Of a stretch of 64,000 bases of DNA, positions 56,860-64,000 are shown in pieces. Position 1 is the first letter of the stretch, and each line of letters begins with the position of its first letter. Source of the stretch: Streptomyces sp. F63 (GTDB taxonomy: Bacteria; Actinomycetota; Actinomycetes; Streptomycetales; Streptomycetaceae). The notes under the pieces are model-generated. The model was not told the origin of the DNA. It made no database searches and saw only the letters and a list, made by a program, of their open reading frames with translations. A program made the position numbers and the translations under genes. The stretch covers positions 62,001 through 126,000 of the forward strand of contig NZ_JAGPXX010000014.1 in the NCBI RefSeq assembly GCF_018070345.1. Reading direction: 5' to 3'.

Positions 56860-58071
56860 TCAGGCCGGCCGCAGCTCGGCCCGGAGCCGCTCCAGTCCCC
56901 AGTCCAGGTCCTCCTTGGAGATCACCAGGGGCGGCGCCAGGCGGATCGTGGCCCCGTGGGTGTCCTTCACCAGCACACCGGCCGCCAGCAGCCGCTCCGA
57001 GAGCTCCCGGCCCGTGCCGTTCCGGGGGGCGATGTCGACACCGGCCCACAGCCCGCGGCCCCGTACCGCCTCGACCAGCCCCTCGGCGGCCATCGCGTCC
57101 AGCTCCCGGTGCAGATGCCCGCCCAGCTCCGCCGCGCGGCGCTGGAACTCGCCGGTCCGCAGCAGCTCGATGACCTCCAGGGCGACCGCGCAGGCCAGCG
57201 GGTTGCCGCCGAACGTCGAGCCGTGCTCGCCCGGCCGGAACACCCCCAGCACCTCCCGCGAGGACACCACGGCGGACACCGGGACCACCCCGCCCCCCAG
57301 CGCCTTGCCCAGCAGGTACACGTCCGGGACGACACCCTCGTGCTCGCAGGCGAAGGTGCGGCCGGTGCGGCCCAGCCCGGACTGGATCTCGTCCGCGATG
57401 AACAGCACGTTCCGGTCCCGGGTCAGCTCCCGCACCCCCGTCAGATAGCCGTCCGGCGGCACCAGCACGCCCGCCTCGCCCTGGATCGGCTCCAGCAGCA
57501 CCGCGACCGTGTCCTCGCCGACCGCCGCCTCCAGCGCGGCCAGGTCCCCGTACGGGACGATGTCGAAGCCGGGGGTGTAGGGGCCGTAGTCGGCGCGGGC
57601 CTCCGGATCGGTGGAGAAGCTGACGATGGTGGTGGTCCGGCCGTGGAAGTTGTCCGCGGCGACGACGATCCTGGCCCGGCCGTCGGGCACGCCCTTGACC
57701 CGGTAGCCCCATTTGCGGGCCGTCTTCACGGCCGTCTCGACCGCCTCCGCGCCCGTGTTCATCGGCAGCACCATGTCCATGCCGCACAGCTCGGCCAGCC
57801 GCTCGCAGAAGTCGCTGAACCGGTCGTGGTGGAAGGCGCGGGAGGTGAGGGTGACCCGGTCCAGCTGCTCCCGGGCTGCGGCGATCAGCCGCGGATGGCG
57901 GTGGCCGAAGTTGAGCGCCGAGTAGCCGGCCAGCATGTCGAGATACCGCCGGCCCTCGACATCCGTCATCCACGCCCCCTCGGCGGAGGCCACGACGACG
58001 GGCAGCGGATGGTAATTCTGCGCGCTGTGGGCCTCTGCGGCGGCGATACTGCGTTCCGTACGCGCTGTCAC
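56860..58071 (-). CDS. rocD: Ornithine aminotransferase
   Basis: A 403-aa class III aminotransferase converting ornithine to glutamate semialdehyde. Motifs: AHSAQNYHPLPVVVASAEGA (typical ornithine aminotransferase N-terminus), LDMLAGYSALNFGHRHPRLI, NTGAEAVETAVKTARKWGY, NFHGRTTTIVSFSTDPEA, VLFIADEIQSGLGRTGRTFA and the PLP lysine in YLLGKALGGGVVPVSAVVSS. GTG start at 58071 has GGAGA 4 nt upstream. It diverges from trpS across 134 bp. Confidence 0.94.
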   Translation of the reverse strand: MTARTERSIAAAEAHSAQNYHPLPVVVASAEGAWMTDVEGRRYLDMLAGYSALNFGHRHPRLIAAAREQLDRVTLTSRAFHHDRFSDFCERLAELCGMDMVLPMNTGAEAVETAVKTARKWGYRVKGVPDGRARIVVAADNFHGRTTTIVSFSTDPEARADYGPYTPGFDIVPYGDLAALEAAVGEDTVAVLLEPIQGEAGVLVPPDGYLTGVRELTRDRNVLFIADEIQSGLGRTGRTFACEHEGVVPDVYLLGKALGGGVVPVSAVVSSREVLGVFRPGEHGSTFGGNPLACAVALEVIELLRTGEFQRRAAELGGHLHRELDAMAAEGLVEAVRGRGLWAGVDIAPRNGTGRELSERLLAAGVLVKDTHGATIRLAPPLVISKEDLDWGLERLRAELRPA

Positions 58072-58205
58072 GGCGTCTCCATTCGGTGGCCCGGGGGATA
58101 TGCGAACTCTTTCTACCGCCGATCGGGCACCGCGCGGAACAACCCCCCGCCAACGGCTTCCGGATCGGGGGCCGGGAGCCCCCGCGCACCTGAGACAATG
58201 GGTAC

Positions 58206-59219
58206 ATGGCCTCTGATCGACCTCGTGTGCTCTCCGGTATCCAGCCCACCTCCGGCTCGTTCCACCTCGGGAACTACCTGGGTGCGGTCCGCCAGTGGGT
58301 GGCCCAGCAGGACACCCACGACGCCTTCTACATGGTGGTGGACCTCCACGCGCTGACCGTCGTGCAGGACCCGCAGGCCCTGCGCGCCGACTCCCGGGTC
58401 GCGGTGGCGCAACTGCTCGCCGCAGGTCTCGACCCCGAGCGCTGCACGGTGTTCGTCCAGAGCCACGTCCCCGAGCATGCGCAGCTCGCCTGGGTGCTGA
58501 ACTGCCTGACGGGCTTCGGCGAGGCCTCCCGGATGACCCAGTTCAAGGACAAGTCCCTGAAGCAGGGCACCGACCGGACCACCGTCGGCCTCTTCACCTA
58601 CCCGGTCCTCATGGCCGCCGACATCCTGCTCTACCAGTCGGACGCCGTCCCCGTCGGCGGCGACCAGCGGCAGCACCTGGAGCTGACCCGGGTCCTCGCC
58701 GAGCGCTTCAACGGCCGCTACGGCGAGACGTTCAAGGTCCCCGACGCCTTCATCGTCCCGGAGACGGCCCGGATCACCGACCTCCAGGACCCGGCGCTCA
58801 AGATGAGCAAGTCCTCCTCCACCCCCAAGGGCATCATCAATCTGCTGGACGAGCCCAAGACCTCCGCGAAGAAGATCAGAAGCGCGGTCACCGACACCGA
58901 CACCGTGATCCGCTACGACGAGGAGAACAAGCCCGGCGTCAGCAACCTGCTCACCATCTACGCCGCGCTCACCGGCGCCACCGTGGCCGAACTGGAGCGG
59001 CGGTACGAGGGCAAGGGCTACGGTGCGCTCAAGACCGACCTCGCCGAGGTGTACACGGAGTGGGCGACCCCCTTCCGCGACCGTACCCGGGAATATCTGG
59101 ACGATCCGGAGACGCTGGACTCAATCCTGGCCAAAGGTGCGGAGAAGGCCCGCGCCGTGGCCGCCGAGACGCTCGCGCAGGTCTACGAGCGCGTCGGCTT
59201 CCTGCCCGCCAAGCACTGA
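58206..59219 (+). CDS. trpS: Tryptophanyl-tRNA synthetase
   Basis: A 337-aa class I synthetase. HIGH-equivalent SGSFHLGNYLGAVRQWVAQQ, VVDLHALTV, the tryptophan-binding FTYPVLMAADILLYQSDAVP and VGGDQRQHLELTR, and KMSKS in DPALKMSKSSSTPKGIINLL are present. Length matches bacterial TrpRS. No T-box-like leader was found. Streptomycetes often carry two TrpRS; this is the standard bacterial form as judged by its motifs. Confidence 0.97.
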   Translation: MASDRPRVLSGIQPTSGSFHLGNYLGAVRQWVAQQDTHDAFYMVVDLHALTVVQDPQALRADSRVAVAQLLAAGLDPERCTVFVQSHVPEHAQLAWVLNCLTGFGEASRMTQFKDKSLKQGTDRTTVGLFTYPVLMAADILLYQSDAVPVGGDQRQHLELTRVLAERFNGRYGETFKVPDAFIVPETARITDLQDPALKMSKSSSTPKGIINLLDEPKTSAKKIRSAVTDTDTVIRYDEENKPGVSNLLTIYAALTGATVAELERRYEGKGYGALKTDLAEVYTEWATPFRDRTREYLDDPETLDSILAKGAEKARAVAAETLAQVYERVGFLPAKH

Positions 59220-59276
59220 GCGAGCCCGAAAGGGGCCGATACGTCCGGGACAACGACACCAGCAGAGGAGAACGAC

Positions 59277-59867
59277 GTGGGGACCGCAACGCTCGGCGTT
59301 TCCATCGCGGTCCCGGAGCCGTACGGCAGCCAGCTCCAGGAGCGGCGCGCGGGCTTCGGGGACACCGCCGCGCACCACATCCCGACCCACGTCACCCTCC
59401 TGCCGCCCACCGAGGTCGACGCCTCCCTGCTGCCGGACTTCCGCCGCCACCTCGCCGAGGTGGCGGCCGGAGGCCGTCCGTTCCCGATGCGGCTGGAGGG
59501 CACCGGCAGTTTCCGGCCCGTCTCACCGGTGGTCTACGTCAGGCTGGCGGAGGGCATGCGGGAGTGCGCGGAGCTCCAGGAACTGGTGCGCTCCGGGCCG
59601 GTGGAGCGGGAACTCCAGTTCCCGTACCACCCGCATGTGACCGTCGCCCACGGCATCGCCGACGCGGCCATGGACCGGGCCCTGGTGGAGCTCGCGGACT
59701 ACACCGCCTCCTGGCTCGCCTCCGGCTTCGCCCTCTACGAGCAGGGCGCGGACGGGCAGTGGCGGATGCTGAGCGAGTACCCCTTCGGCCAGGACGCCGC
59801 GCCCCCCGGCCGGCCCGTACAGCCCTCCCCGGCCGGCGCGGCAGCCGCCTCCTTTCCGCGTCCCTGA
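59277..59867 (+). CDS. 2'-5' RNA ligase family protein
   Basis: A 196-aa protein of the 2H phosphoesterase superfamily, with the two H-x-T motifs HIPTHVTLLPP and YHPHVTVAHGI at about residues 40 and 120. Such enzymes join or cleave 2'-5' bonds in RNA or cyclic phosphates; the substrate is unknown. GTG start at 59277 with a GAGGAG site. The last ~30 residues are a Pro/Ala tail. It follows trpS by 57 bp, as in other streptomycetes, and is probably co-transcribed. Confidence 0.9.
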   Translation: MGTATLGVSIAVPEPYGSQLQERRAGFGDTAAHHIPTHVTLLPPTEVDASLLPDFRRHLAEVAAGGRPFPMRLEGTGSFRPVSPVVYVRLAEGMRECAELQELVRSGPVERELQFPYHPHVTVAHGIADAAMDRALVELADYTASWLASGFALYEQGADGQWRMLSEYPFGQDAAPPGRPVQPSPAGAAAASFPRP

Positions 59868-59945
59868 GGAGGCTTGGGCCGAGGTCTCCGAGAGCTCTGC
59901 GTCCGAGGGCGGGGGCCCCGCGTCCGGCGCCCCGGAGGGCACGGA

Positions 59946-59972
59946 GGGCCGCCCCGGCCCGGGGGGCGGCCC
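59946..59972 (+). terminator. Terminator after trpS-RNA ligase genes
   Basis: Ten-bp perfect stem GGGCCGCCCC (59946-59955) with its complement (59963-59972), 7-nt loop, in the 263-bp gap that otherwise shows no gene. Confidence 0.65.
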
Positions 59973-60130
59973 CCGGCGTCCGGGCCGGCGCTGACGCCCC
60001 GGGCCACTCCGCGCCCCCGCGCCCCGCCCCCCTCCCTCCGGAAACGCACCGTTCCGTTCTCTCCGTTCTCCTGCGTTTCCCCGGTCCCCTCCGGTGCGCG
60101 ACCTGCGGCCGGAGGGGGTAGACGACCGTC

Positions 60131-61399
60131 ATGGACTGGCTGAAGAGACTCCCCGTGGTGGGCCCCGCCGCCACCCGGCTGATGCTGACGCACGCCGGGC
60201 GGGCCTATCAGCGGCTCGACGAGGTGCACTGGGACCGGCTCGCCGCGGCCATCACCTTCTTCAGCTTCATCGCGGTCTTCCCGCTGATCAGCCTGGGCGC
60301 CTCGATCACCGCCGCGCTCCTCGGCCCGGCCCAGGTGCGCGAACTGCAGCGGCAGCTCGCCGAGCAGGTCCCCCTCTCCGCCGAGCGGCTCGACCTGCCC
60401 GGGCTGGTGTCGAACGCCGGCACCGTCGGACTGATCTCCGGCAGTGTGCTGCTGGTGGTCGGCACCCGCTGGGTCGGGTCGCTGCGGGAGTGCCTGCGCG
60501 CCGTCTGGCGGAAGGAGGAGGACCCGGGCAACCCCCTGGTGCTCCGGCTCAAGGACATCCTCGTCCTGCTGGGCCTGGTGGTGACCGGGCTGTGCGCCAT
60601 GGCCGGCTCGGCCTTCGCGAGCAGCGCCGTCGGCTGGGCCGCAGGCCGGCTCGGGCTCGACGAGGGCGGCGTGGGCAGCGTGCTGCTCTTCCTCGCCGGG
60701 CTGGGCATCGGGATCGGCGCGGACTTCCTGATGCTCGCGTATCTGCTGACCAGACTGCCGCGGGTGCACCCGGAGCGCCGCGCAGTGATCTTCTCCGGAC
60801 TGATCGGCGCGGTCGGCTTCGAACTGCTGAAGCTGCTGCTGAGCGGCTATCTGCAGGGCGTGGCCGGCAAGAGCATGTACGGCGCCTTCGGGGTGCCCGT
60901 CGCTCTGCTGCTCTGGATCGGCCTGATGGCCCGGCTGCTGCTGTACTGCGCCGCCTGGACGGCGACGGAACAGCCCCGCCCCGCCGGGGACGGCACGGCC
61001 GGGGACCGCGCGGAGGGCGGGGCCGGACCGCGGGACGGCACCGGGGCGGCCGCCGCGGACAGCCCTCCCGCCGCCGCCGCGGACGGGCGGACGCCCGCCG
61101 GCGCGACAGCCTCCGCGACCGGGCTCAGCCCCGCGGCTCCGGCGGCTTCCCCGGCTCCCGGGACGGCTCGGCACCCCGGGGCTTCCCCGGCCGCTCCGGC
61201 CTCCACAGCCTCCACAGCCGCGCCGGTTTCCACGGCGTCCGGGACCCCCGTGCGGCCTCCGGAGCGACCGGGGTCTTCTCCGGACCCTCCGGACCCTCCG
61301 GACCCTCCGGGCCGCTCCGCGCCGCCTGCTCCGGCAGCGGCCAGCGGCGATGGACCAGCAGCCCCGCCCCGGCCAGCACCACCAGCAGCGCGCCCATGA
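60131..61399 (+). CDS. YihY/BrkB family membrane protein with disordered tail
   Basis: A 422-aa protein. Residues about 30-285 are the YihY domain with about six TM segments: LAAAITFFSFIAVFPLISLG, VGLISGSVLLVVGTRWVGSL, DILVLLGLVVTGLCAMAGSA, FLAGLGIGIGADFLMLAYLL and VALLLWIGLMARLLLYCAAW. Conserved GKSMYGAFGVPVALL lies before the last helix. The last ~135 residues are Pro/Ala/Ser/Thr rich and disordered. Its 3' end overlaps the convergent dacC gene by 275 bp. Once labelled virulence factor or ribonuclease BN, the family has no settled function. Confidence 0.9.
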   Translation: MDWLKRLPVVGPAATRLMLTHAGRAYQRLDEVHWDRLAAAITFFSFIAVFPLISLGASITAALLGPAQVRELQRQLAEQVPLSAERLDLPGLVSNAGTVGLISGSVLLVVGTRWVGSLRECLRAVWRKEEDPGNPLVLRLKDILVLLGLVVTGLCAMAGSAFASSAVGWAAGRLGLDEGGVGSVLLFLAGLGIGIGADFLMLAYLLTRLPRVHPERRAVIFSGLIGAVGFELLKLLLSGYLQGVAGKSMYGAFGVPVALLLWIGLMARLLLYCAAWTATEQPRPAGDGTAGDRAEGGAGPRDGTGAAAADSPPAAAADGRTPAGATASATGLSPAAPAASPAPGTARHPGASPAAPASTASTAAPVSTASGTPVRPPERPGSSPDPPDPPDPPGRSAPPAPAAASGDGPAAPPRPAPPAARP

Positions 61400-62612
61400 G
61401 CCCCAGCACCGTGCCCACTCCGCCCGAGCCGCCGGGCGTCTGCCGGGCGGCGACCCCGGCCCGGGCGGGGTCCTCGGCCCGCGCGCCCTCGCTGCCGCCC
61501 GCTTCGCCCGTCCCGGCCGCGGCGGTGGGCTCGGCACCGCGGGGCGGCACCAGCGTGCCGACCGGCTCGGCCTTCCCGGCCGCCTTGAATCCCCAGTCGA
61601 AGAGCTTCGCGGTCTCCTTGTAGACGGCGTTGTGCTCCTTGGAGGACGGGTTCATCACGGTGACCAGCAGCACCCGCTCCCCACGCTGCGCGACACCGGT
61701 GAACGTCCAGCCGGCCTTCGAGGTGTAGCCGTTCTTGACCCCGGCGACGCCCTGGTACGCGGGGAGGTCGTAGTCGCCGGTGAGCAGCCGGTCGGTGTTC
61801 TGGATCGCGTAGGTCTCGCGCTTCTTCTTCTTGGTCTTCTTGTCCTTCACCCACGTGCCGGGGAAGTCGGCGCTGACCGTGGAGCAGTACTCGCGGAAGT
61901 CGGCGTTCTGCAGCCCGGAGCGGGCGATGAGCGTCAGGTCGTAGGCGCTGCTGACCTGGCGGGGGGCGTCGTAGCCGTCGGGGCTGACGACGGTGGTGTC
62001 CAGGGCGTTGAGTTCCTGGGCCCGCGCCTGCATCTCCTGGACGGTCTTCTCGATGCCGCCGTTCCGGTGGGCCAGCACGCGCACCGCGTCGTTGCCGGAG
62101 CGCAGGAAGACGCCGAGCCACAGATCGCGCACCGTGTAGGTGAGGTTCTCCTTGACGCCGACGGCGCTGCTGCCCGCGCCCATGCCCTCCAGCTGGGCGC
62201 GGAGCACCTTGTGTTCCGCGTTCTTGTCGAACTTCGGCAGCAGGGTGTCCGCGAACAGCATCTTGAGGGTGCTCGCGGGCGGCAGCTTCCAGTGCGCGTT
62301 GTGCGCGGCCAGCACATCGCCGGACTCGGCGTCGGCGACGATCCAGGAACGGGCGGTCAGTTTCTCCGGCAGCGCGGGCACCCCGGGGCCGGCGGGCGCC
62401 TGCGTGCCGGGGCGGCCGAGCCGTTCGCCGCCGATCTCGGACATCCGCGCGGGTGGCTTCGGTTCCTTCGCCTTCCCGCCGTCCCCGTCCGCCGCCAGCG
62501 CGGGCCCGGCGGACAGCGGGAACAGCAGCAGGGCGGCGGCGAGGGCCGGCAGGGGGCCGCGCGCGAGCGCGGCGGGGCGGCGGGCGGGTACAGCCGGTAC
62601 GAAAGCAGGCAC
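61125..62612 (-). CDS. dacC: D-alanyl-D-alanine carboxypeptidase (class A PBP)
   Basis: A 495-aa low-molecular-mass penicillin-binding protein that trims peptidoglycan pentapeptides. Signal peptide ALAAALLLFPLSAGPALA; active-site SxxK in LPPASTLKMLFADTLLP; SGN in GVFLRSGNDAVRVLAHRNG; KTG-equivalent in GVKNGYTSKAGWTFTGVA (KNG rather than KTG). After the catalytic domain comes a linker, a TM helix GTVLGLMGALLVVLAGAGLL near residue 395 and a cytoplasmic, Pro/Arg/Glu-rich tail of about 85 residues. GTG start at 62612. The tail-coding region overlaps the YihY tail on the opposite strand. Confidence 0.92.
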   Translation of the reverse strand: MPAFVPAVPARRPAALARGPLPALAAALLLFPLSAGPALAADGDGGKAKEPKPPARMSEIGGERLGRPGTQAPAGPGVPALPEKLTARSWIVADAESGDVLAAHNAHWKLPPASTLKMLFADTLLPKFDKNAEHKVLRAQLEGMGAGSSAVGVKENLTYTVRDLWLGVFLRSGNDAVRVLAHRNGGIEKTVQEMQARAQELNALDTTVVSPDGYDAPRQVSSAYDLTLIARSGLQNADFREYCSTVSADFPGTWVKDKKTKKKKRETYAIQNTDRLLTGDYDLPAYQGVAGVKNGYTSKAGWTFTGVAQRGERVLLVTVMNPSSKEHNAVYKETAKLFDWGFKAAGKAEPVGTLVPPRGAEPTAAAGTGEAGGSEGARAEDPARAGVAARQTPGGSGGVGTVLGLMGALLVVLAGAGLLVHRRWPLPEQAARSGPEGPEGPEGPEKTPVAPEAARGSRTPWKPARLWRLWRPERPGKPRGAEPSREPGKPPEPRG

Positions 62613-62760
62613 GACCTGAAATTACCCTGTGCCGCCTGCCAACGGCACACCGCGGTGGCGGAGTTGCGTCACCTCCCGGACACCCGTCGGCCGGGGGCGT
62701 CCCCGCGGCCCCTCCGCCCCGGGCGGCGGGCCCGCCGGGCGGCCGGTGATACTGGAACAC

Positions 62761-63066
62761 ATGTCGCGTTCTGCCGTGGACTCCCCGCCCGCCCCGTCCC
62801 GTCCGGTGGTGCTCGGCCGCCGGACCTCCTGGTTCCTGCTGGCCTTCGGTGTCTGGAGCTGGTTCATCTGGATCACCTTCGTCCGCAACCTCTGGGGGAA
62901 CGGCAGCGGACTGGCCTTCGACGACGCCGGTGAGCCGACCGCGTACTTCTGGGTGCACCTGCTGCTCGCCGTCACGTCCTTCCTGCTGGGCACCGCGATC
63001 GGCCTGATCGGGCTGCGTGGTGTGCGCGCCTGGCGCGCCGTACCGCGTACGGAGGGCGGGGCGTGA
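62761..63066 (+). CDS. SCO4848-type small membrane protein
   Basis: A 101-aa protein with two TM helices, TSWFLLAFGVWSWFIWITFV and FWVHLLLAVTSFLLGTAIGL, and a conserved FVRNLWGNGSGLAFDDAGEP segment between them. The stop overlaps the metallophosphoesterase start, so both are coupled. Function unknown. The 148-bp gap to the divergent dacC holds both promoters. Confidence 0.88.
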   Translation: MSRSAVDSPPAPSRPVVLGRRTSWFLLAFGVWSWFIWITFVRNLWGNGSGLAFDDAGEPTAYFWVHLLLAVTSFLLGTAIGLIGLRGVRAWRAVPRTEGGA

Positions 63067-64000
63067 CCTTCCTTCTCGTGCTGCTGGTGATCCTCGGTCT
63101 GCTCGGGGGCGTGCACTGGTACCTGTGGCGGCGGATCGTCCGCGATACGACGGTGCCGGGCGGTGCCGGGCGGCGGATCGGCACGGCGGCGGCCGTGCTG
63201 CTGCCTCTCACCACGTTCGCCGCGCTGGTGAGCGGCCGGGCCGGGGCGCCCTTCGCCGTGGAGCAGGCGCTGGCCTGGCCGGGGTATCTGTGGCTGGCCG
63301 CGGTGCTCTATCTGACGCTGGCCCTGCTGGTGGGCGAGGCGGTGCGGCCGCTGCTCCACCGTCTGCTCCGGTCCCGGGAGGACGCGGCCCGGCCCGGCGC
63401 GGGCACCTCCGGGCCGGCTGCCGGGGCCGCTGCCGGGGCCGCTGTCGGGGCCGCTTCCGAGCCTCCTCCGGAGGCGGTCTCCGTCGCGGCTCGGGCCGGG
63501 GCGGCGGAGCCCGTCGGCCCAGCCGGTTCCGGTGGTCCCGCCGGCCCGGCGCCGCGGGCCGCCCGGTCCGGAGTCGTCCCGGCGGCGGAGGGCCGGCCCG
63601 GGCCGGAGGGTCCCGCCGCTCCCGCTCCGCCGGCTCCGCATGCGCCCAGCCGCAGGCTGTTCGTGGCCCGCACGGTGGCCGCCGCCGCCTCGGCGGCCGC
63701 GCTGGGGACGGTCGGCTACGGCACCCTGGACGTGCTGAACGGCCCGTCGGTCAAGCGGATCACGGTCCCGCTGGCCAAGCTGCCGCGCTCCGCGCACGGT
63801 TACCGGATAGCCGTGGTCAGCGACATCCACATCGGGCCGGTCCTCGGCCGTGCGCACACCCGGCGGATCGTGGAGGCGATCAACCGGACGCGGCCGGACC
63901 TGGTGGCGGTCGTCGGGGATCTCGTCGACGGGGATGTCGCCGACCTGGGCCGGGCGGCCGAGCCGCTGGCCGGTCTCCGGTCCCGGGACGGCTCGTTCTT
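63063..64000 (+). CDS. Membrane metallophosphoesterase (partial)
   Basis: GTG at 63063 overlaps the previous stop (GTGA). The frame stays open to the right edge (about 312 codons visible). Three or four TM segments (TFLLVLLVILGLLGGVHWYL, GTAAAVLLPLTTFAALVSG, YLWLAAVLYLTLALLVGEAV, VARTVAAAASAAALGTVGY) flank an Ala/Gly/Pro-rich loop. The calcineurin-like fold then begins: YRIAVVSDIHIGPVLGRAH (D-x-H) and DLVAVVGDLVDGDVADLG (GD-x-x-D). Enzymes of this type hydrolyse phosphoesters outside the membrane. The gene continues beyond the window. Confidence 0.9.
   Translation, partial: MTFLLVLLVILGLLGGVHWYLWRRIVRDTTVPGGAGRRIGTAAAVLLPLTTFAALVSGRAGAPFAVEQALAWPGYLWLAAVLYLTLALLVGEAVRPLLHRLLRSREDAARPGAGTSGPAAGAAAGAAVGAASEPPPEAVSVAARAGAAEPVGPAGSGGPAGPAPRAARSGVVPAAEGRPGPEGPAAPAPPAPHAPSRRLFVARTVAAAASAAALGTVGYGTLDVLNGPSVKRITVPLAKLPRSAHGYRIAVVSDIHIGPVLGRAHTRRIVEAINRTRPDLVAVVGDLVDGDVADLGRAAEPLAGLRSRDGSF

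Noticed and set aside
58072..58205. T-box leader before trpS
   Set aside because: The spacer is only 134 bp and shared with rocD; no T-box sequence or specifier loop is visible.

Overview
The window is chromosomal DNA from a high-G+C actinomycete, almost certainly a Streptomyces. Most lines are above 70% G+C, GTG starts are frequent, genes overlap by 4 bp (ATGA or GTGA) throughout, and the housekeeping order sucC-sucD, purN-purH, folD-DUF3017, mdh, trpS, dacC and an SCO4848-type gene matches what I remember of the S. coelicolor core. No rRNA, tRNA, CRISPR array, insertion sequence or integrase was seen.

Positions 1-28256, all on the minus strand, hold one tightly packed operon for an extracellular-type contractile injection system (eCIS), a phage-tail-like nanomachine. 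In transcription order it encodes: sheath, inner tube, a zinc-ribbon baseplate protein, an unknown protein, the cap (Pvc16/DUF4255), an AAA+ ATPase, a second unknown protein, a 2223-residue DUF4157 protein, a small putative immunity protein, a tube-initiator (CIS_tube) protein, a LysM protein, the spike hub, the OB-fold spike protein, a PAAR tip, a gp25-like wedge, two large baseplate J-type proteins, and a tail protein I-like gene that runs off the left edge. No capsid, portal or terminase is present, so it is not a prophage. No TssJ/L/M or ClpV is present, so it is not a type VI system. No separate tape-measure or tail-fibre gene is visible; either may lie further left.

The most interesting part is 13.1-20.4 kb. 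The giant protein has an HELLH metallopeptidase-like DUF4157 head, a long charged linker, a hydrophobic amphipathic-helix region, a very lysine-rich linker and an unrecognised C-terminal domain. That C-terminal domain and the next gene (188 residues, HEAT-like) lie in DNA of clearly lower G+C. This is the signature of an exchangeable toxin-immunity cassette attached to an injection machine.

A 1.1 kb non-coding region with a CRP-like palindrome and several repeats separates the eCIS operon from sucCD. After sucCD come a DUF6350 membrane protein, a convergent proline/glycine-rich membrane protein, the de novo purine genes purN-purH, folD with a DUF3017 gene, a membrane-anchored HTH/DUF2690 protein and mdh, closed by a perfect 19-bp terminator hairpin.

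Positions 41.8-49.6 kb are an osmoprotectant operon: betaine-aldehyde dehydrogenase, a choline-dehydrogenase-like GMC oxidoreductase, and a glycine-betaine ABC importer (ATPase with CBS domain, fused double permease, lipoprotein). It can both make betaine from choline and import it. An AhpD-like protein lies on the opposite strand. Then comes a four-gene nitrate/sulfonate/riboflavin-precursor-type ABC importer (50.6-54.0 kb), a 36-bp minisatellite, an IclR-family regulator, a MocR/PdxR-type regulator and ornithine aminotransferase. The right end carries trpS, a 2'-5' RNA ligase-like protein, a YihY/BrkB membrane protein that overlaps dacC tail to tail by 275 bp, a small two-TM membrane protein and a truncated membrane metallophosphoesterase.
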